Notes under the pieces: model-generated
The model's input: the letters and a program-made list of their open reading frames with translations, nothing else
What the model was told of the DNA's origin: nothing
The model's database searches: none
Shown here: positions 1-7,300 of the stretch, piece by piece
Layout: every line of letters starts with the position of its first letter
Numbering within the stretch: position 1 is the stretch's first letter
DNA from: JAJRXG01 sp038523965
Lineage (GTDB): Bacteria; Bacteroidota; Bacteroidia; Chitinophagales; Saprospiraceae
Direction: 5' to 3'
Length of the DNA: 12,290 nucleotides
Assembly (NCBI GenBank): GCA_038523965.1
Contig: JBCBIX010000088.1
Location: 1-12,290, forward strand
Position numbers and translations under genes: made by a program

Positions 1-435
1 CAAGGACATGTAGATCGAATTTCAGAATCATTCGAGATTTACAGCGATGCGATCATTTCCAAAGACTTCAAGACTGCCGTGAGTAAATCTCATCCGGCTA
101 TCGTGGAGTTAGGCGGTGGAGAAGTTTATGTCATCGATGATCTACAGCGGGATCATGACATGTATGCTGCTATTGGTGTTCATACCATTAAGATGGAGGC
201 AAAACAACCTTCTAAGGTTATCGAAGCTGGTAATGAGCTACATGCGATGTTACCCGTGGAACATTACATGAAGACTCCTGTGGACACTACACAAACAACT
301 CAGTACTATCTCGCTGTGTCGCGAGATGAGGGCAGCTCATGGTACTTCGTCGATATGAAACGACATGATGAGTCAAGTATCAAGGTGTTCTTACCTAACT
401 ATGATGACCGACTGAACGTCTATCTACGACAATGA
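1..435 (+). CDS. Hypothetical protein, 3' part only (start lies before the window)
   Basis: The frame is open from base 1 to the TGA at 433-435 and gives 144 residues, so the gene begins upstream of the window. The GTG at 79 is only an internal in-frame codon. The visible part has no membrane segment. It reads like a small soluble or exported alpha+beta domain: a 'HPAIVELGGGE' stretch near residue 33, then a strand-rich half ending in 'SRDEGSSWYFVDM' and 'IKVFLPNYDDRLNV'. From memory, this pattern (a test of a glycine-rich helix, then 'dGk.WkFiD' and a final 'FP') occurs in small Bacteroidota proteins of unknown function, about 150-180 residues long. I cannot name a family with confidence. 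It converges on the DUF4920 gene with a 1-bp gap and no terminator between them. The signal peptide, if any, is outside the window. Confidence 0.75.
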   Translation, partial: QGHVDRISESFEIYSDAIISKDFKTAVSKSHPAIVELGGGEVYVIDDLQRDHDMYAAIGVHTIKMEAKQPSKVIEAGNELHAMLPVEHYMKTPVDTTQTTQYYLAVSRDEGSSWYFVDMKRHDESSIKVFLPNYDDRLNVYLRQ

Positions 436-436
436 T

Positions 437-916
437 CTAATCGCGATAGATTACTACGCCGTCAGCCATCATCTTAAGTTCTGTCTGTGGCTCAGTTATG
501 GCGGCGATCTCTTCCTTAGAAGCTCCCTTGTCTTCCGCGTAGTGTCGCAATTCTGAAACAGGCGTAACACTGGCGTAAAGATCACCTCTGACTTGCGCTT
601 TCATCCCTCCGGACTCCAATGGCACGAAGAAGCCGTAATCTTTGAACTTGATAAATATCGAATGCTCTCCTGATTCGCTCTCGAGGCTCATCCAGCATCC
701 CTTGGCCTGACACACCTCGGTGATATGACCTGATAAGGTCACCTGTAGGGTGTCTTCTGCCGACACCTGATCGATGACATCGTCGATTGTGACAGCGTCT
801 GCATTAGTGATATCCTCTCCAAAGACATTCGGGCCATTGGAAGTAAACTCAGCAAGCTGGCCGAACGAAAAGGATGAACAAGTGAGTAAGAAAAGGATGG
901 AGAAAAAATATTTCAT
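437..916 (-). CDS. Exported DUF4920 domain protein
   Basis: A 159-residue protein with a clear signal peptide: MKYFF, a hydrophobic core to about residue 18, and likely cleavage near residues 19-20 (FSFGQ). It should therefore be periplasmic or outer-membrane associated. The mature part matches my recollection of DUF4920: a 'VFGE' strand near residue 31, 'GHITEVC..KGCWM' at 63-76, 'IFIKFKDYGFFVP' at 87-99, and 'ELRHYAEDKGASKEEIAAI' at 112-130. Cys69 and Cys74 form a CX4C pair that could bind a metal or form a disulfide; this is inference. The family has no assigned function. I use the ATG at 916 rather than the upstream in-frame TTG at 946, because that TTG lies inside the -7 promoter element and would put a hydrophilic extension before the signal peptide. 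Transcribed divergently from the DUF1295 gene. Confidence 0.85.
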   Translation of the reverse strand: MKYFFSILFLLTCSSFSFGQLAEFTSNGPNVFGEDITNADAVTIDDVIDQVSAEDTLQVTLSGHITEVCQAKGCWMSLESESGEHSIFIKFKDYGFFVPLESGGMKAQVRGDLYASVTPVSELRHYAEDKGASKEEIAAITEPQTELKMMADGVVIYRD

Positions 917-943
917 CTTAGAATTTTGAGTCTTTGTGTAATG

Positions 944-974
944 CAAAGCTATTCGCAGATCTCTCTGAATGCAA
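944..974 (-). promoter_or_regulatory. Bacteroidota-type promoter for the DUF4920 gene
   Basis: Read on the minus strand, TTG (974-972), a 20-nt spacer and TAGCTTTG (951-944) match the Bacteroidota housekeeping consensus of TTTG or TTG followed by TAnnTTTG. Transcription would begin near 938, giving a leader of about 20 nt before the ATG at 916. This fits the signal-peptide start and argues against the TTG at 946. The match is by eye only. No equally good element was found on the plus strand for the divergent gene. Confidence 0.5.
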
Positions 975-1016
975 CTTTAGGGTTTCACGACTATTTCGAT
1001 AATACGATAAACGAAT

Positions 1017-1787
1017 ATGAGTCCACTCGCATGGGGCCTTGTGGCTTCGCTTCTGCTTAACCTTTTGATTTTTCCAATTGCCTATCGCCTGCAGACGGAT
1101 AAGCTCACAGATGTAACCTACTGTCTGAGTTTTCTTGGCCTGGTCATGTATGGGATGATTGTTGGAGATGTTGCTTCTTCGTTGAGTAAGGTGATGGTTA
1201 GCGCCTTAATTATCATCTGGGCCTTTCGCCTGGGTGCATATTTGTATCGCCGTGTTTCGATATTAGGTAAGGATGATCGGTTTGATGAGATTAGAGTTAG
1301 TCCGAGGCGATTTCTGCGTTTTTTTGTGCTTCAGGGCTTTAGTGCATGGGTAATTGCTCTTCCATTCCTCTACCTCTTGCTCAGTCAAGAGCTGGAGTCT
1401 GAGGTTCACATGGTCACGGCAGCTGGTCTCGTGGTGGCAATTGTTGGTTTGATCTTAGAAACAGTAGCCGATCATCAGAAGTCAGCCTTCAAAAATCAAC
1501 CTGGCAATCGAAATCGATTTTATGATGGAGGGTTGTATTCATGGATCAGATATCCCAATTATTTGGGAGAGATGCTTTTCTGGATTGGCATCTTCATCAT
1601 GAGTATACCAGTTCTATCTGGATGGCGATGGTTAGCAGTGCTTAGTCCGATTATCATCATTCTACTTTTACTATTCGTCTCCGGCGTTCCATTCATTGAG
1701 AAGAGTCGGGACAAGAAGTATGGTGATGATCCAGACTATCAGCAATACATATCTGATACATCTATTATCCTACCCGGTGTCTACTGA
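1017..1787 (+). CDS. DUF1295 integral membrane protein (steroid 5-alpha-reductase-like fold)
   Basis: A 256-residue protein with about six or seven hydrophobic segments, roughly at 5-23, 35-50, 58-75, 103-122, 131-149, 183-200 and 204-223. Conserved blocks place it in the DUF1295 family, related to steroid 5-alpha-reductase and isoprenylcysteine methyltransferase-type membrane enzymes. These are WAFRLGAYLYRRV at 68-80 followed by a charged KDDRFDEIR, then DHQKSAFK at 152-159, GLYSWIRYPNYLGEM at 172-186, and EKSRDKKYG at 228-236. In related enzymes the 'RHPNYxGE'-type motif contributes to the cofactor pocket; here it reads RYPNYLGE. The substrate is unknown, and membrane lipid metabolism is a guess. 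The start is an ATG with no clear Shine-Dalgarno sequence. The stop is 6 bp from the stop of the converging PorG-like gene. Confidence 0.88.
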   Translation: MSPLAWGLVASLLLNLLIFPIAYRLQTDKLTDVTYCLSFLGLVMYGMIVGDVASSLSKVMVSALIIIWAFRLGAYLYRRVSILGKDDRFDEIRVSPRRFLRFFVLQGFSAWVIALPFLYLLLSQELESEVHMVTAAGLVVAIVGLILETVADHQKSAFKNQPGNRNRFYDGGLYSWIRYPNYLGEMLFWIGIFIMSIPVLSGWRWLAVLSPIIIILLLLFVSGVPFIEKSRDKKYGDDPDYQQYISDTSIILPGVY

Positions 1788-1793
1788 TTGGTG

Positions 1794-2639
1794 CTACCAC
1801 TCCAAGGTATTGGCTCGCTTTCGAATTATTTGACGTTGGTTTGAGACGTCAGGACATGGTAGGGTGCCAAAAAATCTGAGGAATCCCACCTTTAAGAATA
1901 CATAGGTGTCATTGTCTTGGCTATTGCCTCGTTGACGGCCGGGTTCGCCGATACCAGGGGATAGGGAGCGGTCTGACAGCGCCACGGCAATGTCACCCCG
2001 TGTCTGTCGCAGTATGTCCAAGTCTGGATATACACCACTAACATCATCGAGATAGTCGGTCTGGGTATTGTGTACACCGAGCTCAACATTCATACTCCAG
2101 TCCAGGCTGATATCCCACTTCATACCGATGCCATATGTAATAGCTCTTGAGAATTTGCTATACTCTCCGCGTATGGCCTGCCCTTCGGTACCGAAGTCTC
2201 TCAGATTGTAGGTGACACCATCCAACTCTGCCGTAGGACTAAAGCTGAATAACGAGAATCCACCAAACAAGTAAGGGGTATAAAAGTCCTCTCGGCTGCC
2301 ATGGAAGTAAGGGAGAAAGTTAAACTCCGCCTGGAGAGTCAGGTCGTAGATGTCCGAGGCGAAGCTCAGGTTTCGTTCGCGTTCGAATGTATTCGTTGAG
2401 TTAGCATCCGTTCCAGATACCTTACCATAGTTCAGAGAGATCTTAGTGGAGATACGCTCGTCAAAGTTGTAGCGCCCACCGACGCCAAACATCAGTCCGG
2501 GATCTTTAATAGTCAGGTCAGAGTGGAGGTCTCCGAAGTACTGACTCGTACCGAACCAACCACCCAGTTCGAGGCCTTTTTGACCACTTAGATGGTGTGA
2601 ACACAAAAAGACCAATACAAGTACACCGAGTTTCATCAT
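1794..2639 (-). CDS. DUF6089 / PorG-like outer-membrane beta-barrel protein
   Basis: A protein of about 281 residues with an N-terminal signal peptide (MMKLG, a hydrophobic stretch, then LSGQ near residue 20). It is followed by alternating strand patterns rich in G, Y and F, typical of an outer-membrane barrel. Family-like blocks include 'GGWFGTSQYFGDL', 'RNLSFASDIYDL', 'EFNFLPYF', 'PYLFGGFSLF' and 'TDYLDDVSGVYPD'. These match my recollection of DUF6089, the family of the type IX secretion component PorG. The gene could be a true porG or a paralogue; its usual uppS/bamA neighbours are not in view, so I give no gene symbol. The longer frame starts with TTG at 2654, but the ATG at 2639 gives the proper signal peptide, and a second ATG lies at 2636. 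A cysteine sits in the extended tail (GTLPCPD). Divergent from the HAD gene. Confidence 0.75.
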   Translation of the reverse strand: MMKLGVLVLVFLCSHHLSGQKGLELGGWFGTSQYFGDLHSDLTIKDPGLMFGVGGRYNFDERISTKISLNYGKVSGTDANSTNTFERERNLSFASDIYDLTLQAEFNFLPYFHGSREDFYTPYLFGGFSLFSFSPTAELDGVTYNLRDFGTEGQAIRGEYSKFSRAITYGIGMKWDISLDWSMNVELGVHNTQTDYLDDVSGVYPDLDILRQTRGDIAVALSDRSLSPGIGEPGRQRGNSQDNDTYVFLKVGFLRFFGTLPCPDVSNQRQIIRKRANTLEW

Positions 2640-2748
2640 GAGACCACGTAACAACGATAGCTCGAAGTTGATATTTTAATAGTCATCCTGGACGCCGATC
2701 GCACTTGAGATGAGTTACCTATGCAGCACGATACCCACAAAGTAAGAT

Positions 2749-3381
2749 ATGAGCATGCCCAATTTGGATAATGTCGAGAAGTTTCTGAGACCACCAGTCA
2801 CAGCAAAAGCTCTCATCTTTGATCTGGATGGAACGTTGGCGGACACTATGCCTTTACATCTACAGTCGTGGCGGCAGCTGGGGCAGATCCTTGGTGTGCC
2901 CATCAAGGACAAAATGATCACAGACCTGGCTGGAACCCCTACTCCTGAGGTCGCACTTGAGCTGAATAAGAAGTTTGGATGGTCGTTGGACCCAGTCGGA
3001 GTACAACGACTCAAAAATGAGACCTACGCCCAGCTCAAGTTACATGCTGGCCCGGTAGAGCCGGTCCAACATGTCTATGCTCTGGCAGAAGCCTATCGTG
3101 GACATCTTCCGATGTCGATCGGTACAGGCAGCACACGAGCCAATGCAGATGCGGCAATTCGTGATATGAACATGGCTGATTGGTTTGTCACTGTTGTGAC
3201 CGCGGAGGATGTCACCGCTGGTAAGCCTGTCCCAGAGACCTTTCTCAAATGTGCCGCGGCTATGAACGTAGCACCTGCCGAGTGTATACTCTATGAAGAT
3301 GGGCATAGTGGCATTCGAGCCGGACTTGCGGCGGGCATGACAGTCATTCATGTAGAGACTCAGGAGATATTTGAGCCGTAG
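2749..3381 (+). CDS. HAD superfamily sugar-phosphate phosphatase or phosphoglucomutase-like hydrolase
   Basis: A 210-residue soluble enzyme of HAD subfamily IA. Motif I is DLDGT at 25-29 (nucleophile Asp25, acid/base Asp27). The helical cap follows and contains 'PLHLQSWRQLGQ', the form found in beta-phosphoglucomutase and YqaB-like fructose-1-phosphatase or 6-phosphogluconate phosphatase members. Motif II lies in SIGTGSTR (Thr126), motif III is the Lys of GKPVPETF (Lys159), and motif IV is ED at 183-184 in 'YEDGHSGIRAG'. All catalytic residues are present. It should dephosphorylate a small sugar phosphate, but the substrate cannot be read from sequence. The first 17 residues precede the usual start of the fold and are somewhat long. 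The ATG at 2749 is used; an ATG at 2710 in the same frame runs into a stop. A 70-bp structured gap separates it from the next gene. Confidence 0.9.
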   Translation: MSMPNLDNVEKFLRPPVTAKALIFDLDGTLADTMPLHLQSWRQLGQILGVPIKDKMITDLAGTPTPEVALELNKKFGWSLDPVGVQRLKNETYAQLKLHAGPVEPVQHVYALAEAYRGHLPMSIGTGSTRANADAAIRDMNMADWFVTVVTAEDVTAGKPVPETFLKCAAAMNVAPAECILYEDGHSGIRAGLAAGMTVIHVETQEIFEP

Positions 3382-3390
3382 TACGATTGT

Positions 3391-3448
3391 ATCGCTATTG
3401 GTGGCTTTTGTTTTTCTTTAGGCACCTAACTAACAGCCACTTAGCGAT
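3391..3448 (+). promoter_or_regulatory. Stem-loop leader directly before the TTG start of the SAM-hydrolase-family gene
   Basis: ATCGCTA (3391-3397) pairs perfectly with TAGCGAT (3442-3448). Inside it, GTGGCT (3401-3406) pairs perfectly with AGCCAC (3435-3440). This makes a 13-bp interrupted stem with a small TTG/T internal loop. The 28-nt apical part is U-rich at its 5' side and holds a small TTAG/CTAA hairpin (3418-3421 with 3426-3429). The stem ends 3 nt before the TTG start codon at 3452, so it occupies the ribosome-loading region. It has no T-tract after the stem, so it does not look like an intrinsic terminator. A role in translation control is inference. Confidence 0.5.
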
Positions 3449-3451
3449 CCT

Positions 3452-4228
3452 TTGACACTCGTAACTCTTATCACAGATTTTGGGACTTCTGACTACTACG
3501 TCGCCCTGCTCAAAGGGGAGATTCTAACTCGTACAGGGGATTGTAGGTTTGTAGATGTCACACATGACATTAGTCCATATGATATCATGGAAGGCGCCTT
3601 TTATCTAAGGTCAGTGTACAGACACTTTCCGAAGGGTACGATACATGTAGTTGGAGTGCATACATTCTATGCTGAGCAAAATGAATTGCTGGTATTTGAA
3701 CATAAAGGCCACTTTTTTATAGGACCTAACAATGGGTTATTTTCACTGGTCCACGATCAGTTGGATTCGAAGCATATGGTAGCTGTTCCGATGGCAAACC
3801 AAGTCGATCTCTACCTGGCAGCATCTCGTATCATAAGTCGAGTATCTACTCAGGCGCCACTGGATGATATCGCTCATCGAGTGCAGCGTTATGATCAAAA
3901 GATTGCCCTTAAGCCTGTAATCAACTCTCATCATATACGCGCCACCATTATCCATGTCGATAGATTTGGGAATGTGGTAGCTAACATTGATAGAGCCACC
4001 TTTCAGACGATATGCGGAGAACGGATCTATGCGATTTATTTCAAAAGTGCCGATCCTATAACCCGCCTTTCTTCGAGCTATAGTGATGTCACCGTTGGCG
4101 ATGTGTGTGCATTTTTTAATGACGTCGACCTGTTAGAGATCGGAATTAATATGGGCAATGCGCACCAGCTGCTCAATCTGAACAAGAATGAAATGATCCA
4201 AATTGACTTTCATGATATCCCAGACTAA
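3452..4228 (+). CDS. SAM hydroxide adenosyltransferase family protein (DUF62), divergent Bacteroidota type
   Basis: A 258-residue protein. The N-terminal strand and motif 'TLITDFG' (5-11), 'VDVTHDISPYDI' (34-45), 'GAFYLRSVYRHFPKGTIHVVGV' (48-69), 'FFIGPNNGLFSL' (88-99) and 'IHVDRFGNVVANI' (167-179) place it in the S-adenosyl-L-methionine hydrolase / adenosyl-halide synthase family. Typical members split SAM into adenosine and methionine using water. The adenosine-binding FGN (172-174) is kept. The usual 'DPGVGTxR' block is replaced by VVGVHTFYAEQN at 66-77, and the usual 'FHGRD' block is absent, so the published Asp-Arg-His triad is not visible. I recall other Bacteroidota members lacking it too. 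The TTG at 3452 is the only sensible start: an in-frame stop lies at 3431-3433 and the domain begins at once. The 3' end overlaps the aroB start. Confidence 0.88.
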   Translation: MTLVTLITDFGTSDYYVALLKGEILTRTGDCRFVDVTHDISPYDIMEGAFYLRSVYRHFPKGTIHVVGVHTFYAEQNELLVFEHKGHFFIGPNNGLFSLVHDQLDSKHMVAVPMANQVDLYLAASRIISRVSTQAPLDDIAHRVQRYDQKIALKPVINSHHIRATIIHVDRFGNVVANIDRATFQTICGERIYAIYFKSADPITRLSSSYSDVTVGDVCAFFNDVDLLEIGINMGNAHQLLNLNKNEMIQIDFHDIPD

Positions 4229-5297
4229 AGGTGATTTGAGAGTGCTATCCATGCAGGACTATGACGTCAGCTTTGGTTCAGCAGGAGCTTCACTTAGAAA
4301 GATTCTGGACCAGCAGAAATACAGCCAGCGAGTGATTATCGTGGATGAACATACACGACAGCATTGCTTATCCATTTTGGATAAGAACCTTTATGATCAC
4401 ATCATCGAGATTCCCTCAGGCGAGCGTCACAAAACGATTGCTACATGTGAGCAGATATGGGCAACAATGGCGGAATATGGTTGTGATCGGCATAGTCTTG
4501 TGATTGATCTGGGAGGTGGGGTCATCGGAGATATGGGCGGCTATGCGGCGAGTTGCTACATGAGAGGTATCGATTTTATCCAGGTGCCAACTACTCTCTT
4601 GTCACAGGTTGATGCCAGTGTTGGAGGGAAATTAGGAGTGGATTTCAAAGGGTACAAGAATTTCATTGGTCTATTCGCTCATCCACGAGCTGTCTGTGTG
4701 GATCCCAGTTTTCTTAAGACACTGCCATACCATGAGCTCCGAAGTGGGTATGCTGAGATGATCAAACATGCGCTGATCTCAGATCGCGATAGTTGGATTA
4801 GACTAACAACCGCAACAGACTGGACGTCCAATGCATCAGCGGAAGAGATCGCCACGTCTGTGGGCATCAAGCGCCAGGTGGTACTCGATGATCCGAAGGA
4901 GAGAGGCCGAAGGAAGATTTTGAACTATGGGCATACGATAGGTCATGCGATTGAGACCCTATCCTTCGCTCATGATCGGCCCTATTTGCATGGCGAGGCG
5001 ATAGCGATTGGGATGGTCGCGGAGGCTTATTTGTCTCATCACGCCTGCAAGTTGTCAGCGCGTCAACTTGATGAGATCACAGAATATATCAGAGGTGTCT
5101 ATGATGACCTACCTGTCCATCATCTGGATCATGTGAAGGAGATCAAAATGCTGATGAAAAAAGACAAAAAGAACAGAGACGGATCTATCCTGTTCTCGCT
5201 GTTAACCGAGATTGGCTCGGCAATTCATGATATTGAAGTCAGTGATGCCGCCATAGGAGATGCATTATCATACGCTCAGTCGACTTGGCTTACTTGA
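4212..5297 (+). CDS. aroB: 3-dehydroquinate synthase
   Basis: A 361-residue NAD- and metal-dependent cytosolic enzyme. It converts 3-deoxy-D-arabino-heptulosonate 7-phosphate to 3-dehydroquinate, the second step of the shikimate pathway. Clear motifs are the nucleotide-binding 'DLGGGVIGDMGGY' (99-111), 'VPTTLLSQVDASVGGKLGVD' (125-144), 'KNFIG' (149-153), the metal-ligand Glu182 in 'GYAEMIKHAL', 'NYGHTIGHAIE' (238-248) and 'LHGEAIAIGM' (259-268). The last two supply the His ligands. Length is normal and no key residue is missing. Start choice is uncertain: ATG 4212 overlaps the upstream gene by 17 bp, while GTG 4242 and ATG 4251 are in frame. ATG 4251 has a weak GAGAG about 8 nt upstream and would still leave the first beta strand (YDVSFG). 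The last 8 bp overlap the end of the converging gldD. Confidence 0.96.
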   Translation: MISQTKGDLRVLSMQDYDVSFGSAGASLRKILDQQKYSQRVIIVDEHTRQHCLSILDKNLYDHIIEIPSGERHKTIATCEQIWATMAEYGCDRHSLVIDLGGGVIGDMGGYAASCYMRGIDFIQVPTTLLSQVDASVGGKLGVDFKGYKNFIGLFAHPRAVCVDPSFLKTLPYHELRSGYAEMIKHALISDRDSWIRLTTATDWTSNASAEEIATSVGIKRQVVLDDPKERGRRKILNYGHTIGHAIETLSFAHDRPYLHGEAIAIGMVAEAYLSHHACKLSARQLDEITEYIRGVYDDLPVHHLDHVKEIKMLMKKDKKNRDGSILFSLLTEIGSAIHDIEVSDAAIGDALSYAQSTWLT

Positions 5298-5868
5298 ACG
5301 TAAGGCTGCTAAGCATCTGATCCATGTCTGACCTTAGGTAGTCGACAATCGGAGCTACACTATCAGAAACTACTTTTTTATCGAAGTAAAGCGACCCTCG
5401 CAAGAAGTGATTGTTTTCATCTGTGATGAAGAATTGGTGCGGACTGGCTACAGGCCCGGCTATCGAAAAAAGTAGACCATTATGCTCTGCGTTTGTGATG
5501 GGATCCTCCTCCCTGAAATAGGCCTTGACATTATGCTTACTAACCATCTCATAAGCATCATCGACAAGAGAACTTAATGAGTGGTCTTCATCGATCGGAT
5601 AGTAGCTACAGTGCAACGTAGCATTAAGCGCTGGCCAGTGGACATCAAACCAGCATCGGTTACCACCTTGGTCCGTCTGCAGTCCGATCTCAGTTCCTAC
5701 TGGCAAGGCCCAACTGAAAGGGCACGTCTGGATGTCAGCCCTATTATAGACTGCATCTGGTAATTCCAGTCGGGGATACATGCGTTTCTTAGGGGTGAGC
5801 ACAGGGTCATGATCACATGAAACCAACAATCCCAGTGTCATACACAGTATGCATGGCCAATACTTCAT
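5290..5868 (-). CDS. gldD: Gliding motility lipoprotein GldD
   Basis: A 192-residue lipoprotein. The signal peptide ends in the lipobox LVSC with Cys18 as the lipidated residue, followed by Asp-His-Asp. The mature part carries GldD features: 'PKKRMYPRLELP' near 26-37, 'TCPFSWALPVG' near 48-58, and 'RCWFDVHWPALNATLHCSYYPI' near 71-92. It also has the ending 'NNHFLRGSLYFD...DSVAPIVDYLRSDMDQMLSSL'. GldD is required for gliding and type IX secretion in Flavobacterium johnsoniae. The position directly after gldE is the conserved arrangement in the phylum and supports the name. The start ATG (5868-5866) overlaps the gldE stop TGA (5867-5865) as ATGA, so translation is probably coupled. The stop lies inside the 3' end of the converging aroB. 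Confidence 0.92.
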   Translation of the reverse strand: MKYWPCILCMTLGLLVSCDHDPVLTPKKRMYPRLELPDAVYNRADIQTCPFSWALPVGTEIGLQTDQGGNRCWFDVHWPALNATLHCSYYPIDEDHSLSSLVDDAYEMVSKHNVKAYFREEDPITNAEHNGLLFSIAGPVASPHQFFITDENNHFLRGSLYFDKKVVSDSVAPIVDYLRSDMDQMLSSLTFK

Positions 5869-7262
5869 ATGGTGATGTTCACTCGTTCGATCCTTCGCTT
5901 ATTGACCGCCAGTACTTTCAGCTTAATGGATTTATAAGGGATGACTTTATCCCGTTTGGGAATGCGTCCCTCAAGCTCCAAGATGAGTCCTGCGATCGTA
6001 TCGGCATGCCCCTTGCCTTCGTCAAAAAGTTGGTCTTCGAGGTCAGTAATTCGAATGACATCGTTGAGAAGAGTTTTTCCTTCGAAGACATAATTGTGAT
6101 CATCGATTTTAACGTAGTCCACCTCCTCTTCGATATCGAATTCATCCTTGATGTCTCCAACGACTTCTTCCATAATATCCTCCAAGGTTACGATACCGGA
6201 GCTACCCCCGTATTCATCTACCACAATACCCAGATGGGTACGTTTGAGCTGAAATTCCTTGAGAAGGTCGTCGATCTTCTTCGCTTCTGGGATGTAAAGA
6301 ACTTGTTCTCGGATGAGCTGATGCCAAGGGTAGTCATGGTCTTCTTGGGTATGCCCCAATAAGTCCTTGACATACAGAATACCGCGGATATTATCAAAGT
6401 CTTCCTCAAACACTGGCAGTCTCGAGAATCCGCTTTGCTTCACAATCTTCATCACATCGGCAAAATCTGACGAGGTGTCAATACCAACGACATCTACTCG
6501 AGACTTCATGATTTGTTTAGTCGTAACATCTCCAAACTTGATGATCCCTTTGAGAATGTCTATCTCGTCTTGGCTTTCTTCTTCTGTGACGGTCAACTCG
6601 ATCGCCTTGTCCAGTTCACGTCGGTCAGCGCTATGCGTCGATTGTAGGCGTTGACGATAGACCCGCTCTTCAATCTGTGCTGATGACTTGATTAGCAGCT
6701 TATTAAATGGGAAGAATACCTTTCCCAAAAAAGACAATGGACCTGCCATTAGCTTGGCGTGCCTGACATTATTCAAATTCGCATAGATCTTGGGTGCTAC
6801 CTCTCCAAAGAGAACCAACAAGAAGGTAACCGCCACGATTGTCACGAGAAAACTCAGGATCGAAGACAGTTGCATTTGACTGATCCAGCCAAGGTGAACC
6901 TGTTTTTGCAGATAGATGGCCATCTTGTTAAACACATCGTCTGAGATCAAAGTCCTTAACAAGGTCTCACTGATAATTACGATGGCGATATTGATAAAGT
7001 TGTTGCTGATCAATATCGTCGCAAGTAGATACCTGGGCCGATCCTTAAGCTTGATTATGGTCTTCTCTGCACGAGAAGATTCAGTAGTGAGCGTCTCTAC
7101 ATCTTGTGGGGATAATGAAAAGAATGCAACCTCACTGGCTGAAAGCAACGCCGACCCAGCCAACAGGACTAACAGTAAGACAATCAACAATCCTGGAGAG
7201 CCAATGCTGATTAGAACAACTCCGTAACTCAATAAACCCGAGAGAAGGGGGTCAGGATCCAA
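5865..7262 (-). CDS. gldE: Gliding motility-associated protein GldE (CNNM/CorC family)
   Basis: A 465-residue inner-membrane protein. It has an N-terminal CNNM (DUF21) transmembrane domain with hydrophobic segments near 15-40, 78-104, 130-152 and a re-entrant 'FGEVAPK' (152-158). Next comes a CBS pair (about 248-370, with 'RVDVVGI', 'GFSRLPVFEED' and 'THLGIVVDEYGGSSGIVTLEDIMEEVVGD'). It ends in a CorC/HlyC domain (about 381-463, with 'GHADTIAGLI'). The CNNM/CorC family is linked to Mg2+ export. The GldE subgroup partners GldD in gliding and T9SS function, and the ssb-gldE-gldD order here matches. The start is a TTG at 7262. No ATG lies between the upstream in-frame stop (7314-7316) and the first membrane helix, so an unusual start is required. 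It lies 38 bp after ssb on the same strand and probably shares its transcript. Confidence 0.93.
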   Translation of the reverse strand: MDPDPLLSGLLSYGVVLISIGSPGLLIVLLLVLLAGSALLSASEVAFFSLSPQDVETLTTESSRAEKTIIKLKDRPRYLLATILISNNFINIAIVIISETLLRTLISDDVFNKMAIYLQKQVHLGWISQMQLSSILSFLVTIVAVTFLLVLFGEVAPKIYANLNNVRHAKLMAGPLSFLGKVFFPFNKLLIKSSAQIEERVYRQRLQSTHSADRRELDKAIELTVTEEESQDEIDILKGIIKFGDVTTKQIMKSRVDVVGIDTSSDFADVMKIVKQSGFSRLPVFEEDFDNIRGILYVKDLLGHTQEDHDYPWHQLIREQVLYIPEAKKIDDLLKEFQLKRTHLGIVVDEYGGSSGIVTLEDIMEEVVGDIKDEFDIEEEVDYVKIDDHNYVFEGKTLLNDVIRITDLEDQLFDEGKGHADTIAGLILELEGRIPKRDKVIPYKSIKLKVLAVNKRRIERVNITI

Positions 7263-7300
7263 TGAAATTGATTTGGTGAGCGAAGTAGAGGATGGACATA

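Noticed and set aside
79..435. GTG at 79 as the start of a complete small gene
   Set aside because: The frame is open without a stop back to base 1, so this is an internal codon of a gene truncated by the window.
917..946. TTG at 946 as the start of the DUF4920 gene
   Set aside because: It falls inside the predicted -7 promoter element and adds a hydrophilic stretch before a normal signal peptide.
3391..3448. Stem-loop as a rho-independent terminator of the HAD gene
   Set aside because: The T-rich stretch is in the loop, not after the stem, and the 3' arm runs directly into the next start codon.
5817..6362. 181-residue open frame on the plus strand
   Set aside because: It lies antisense within the gldD start and the CBS/CorC part of gldE, both of which have clear family motifs. 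Its protein has no recognisable domain.
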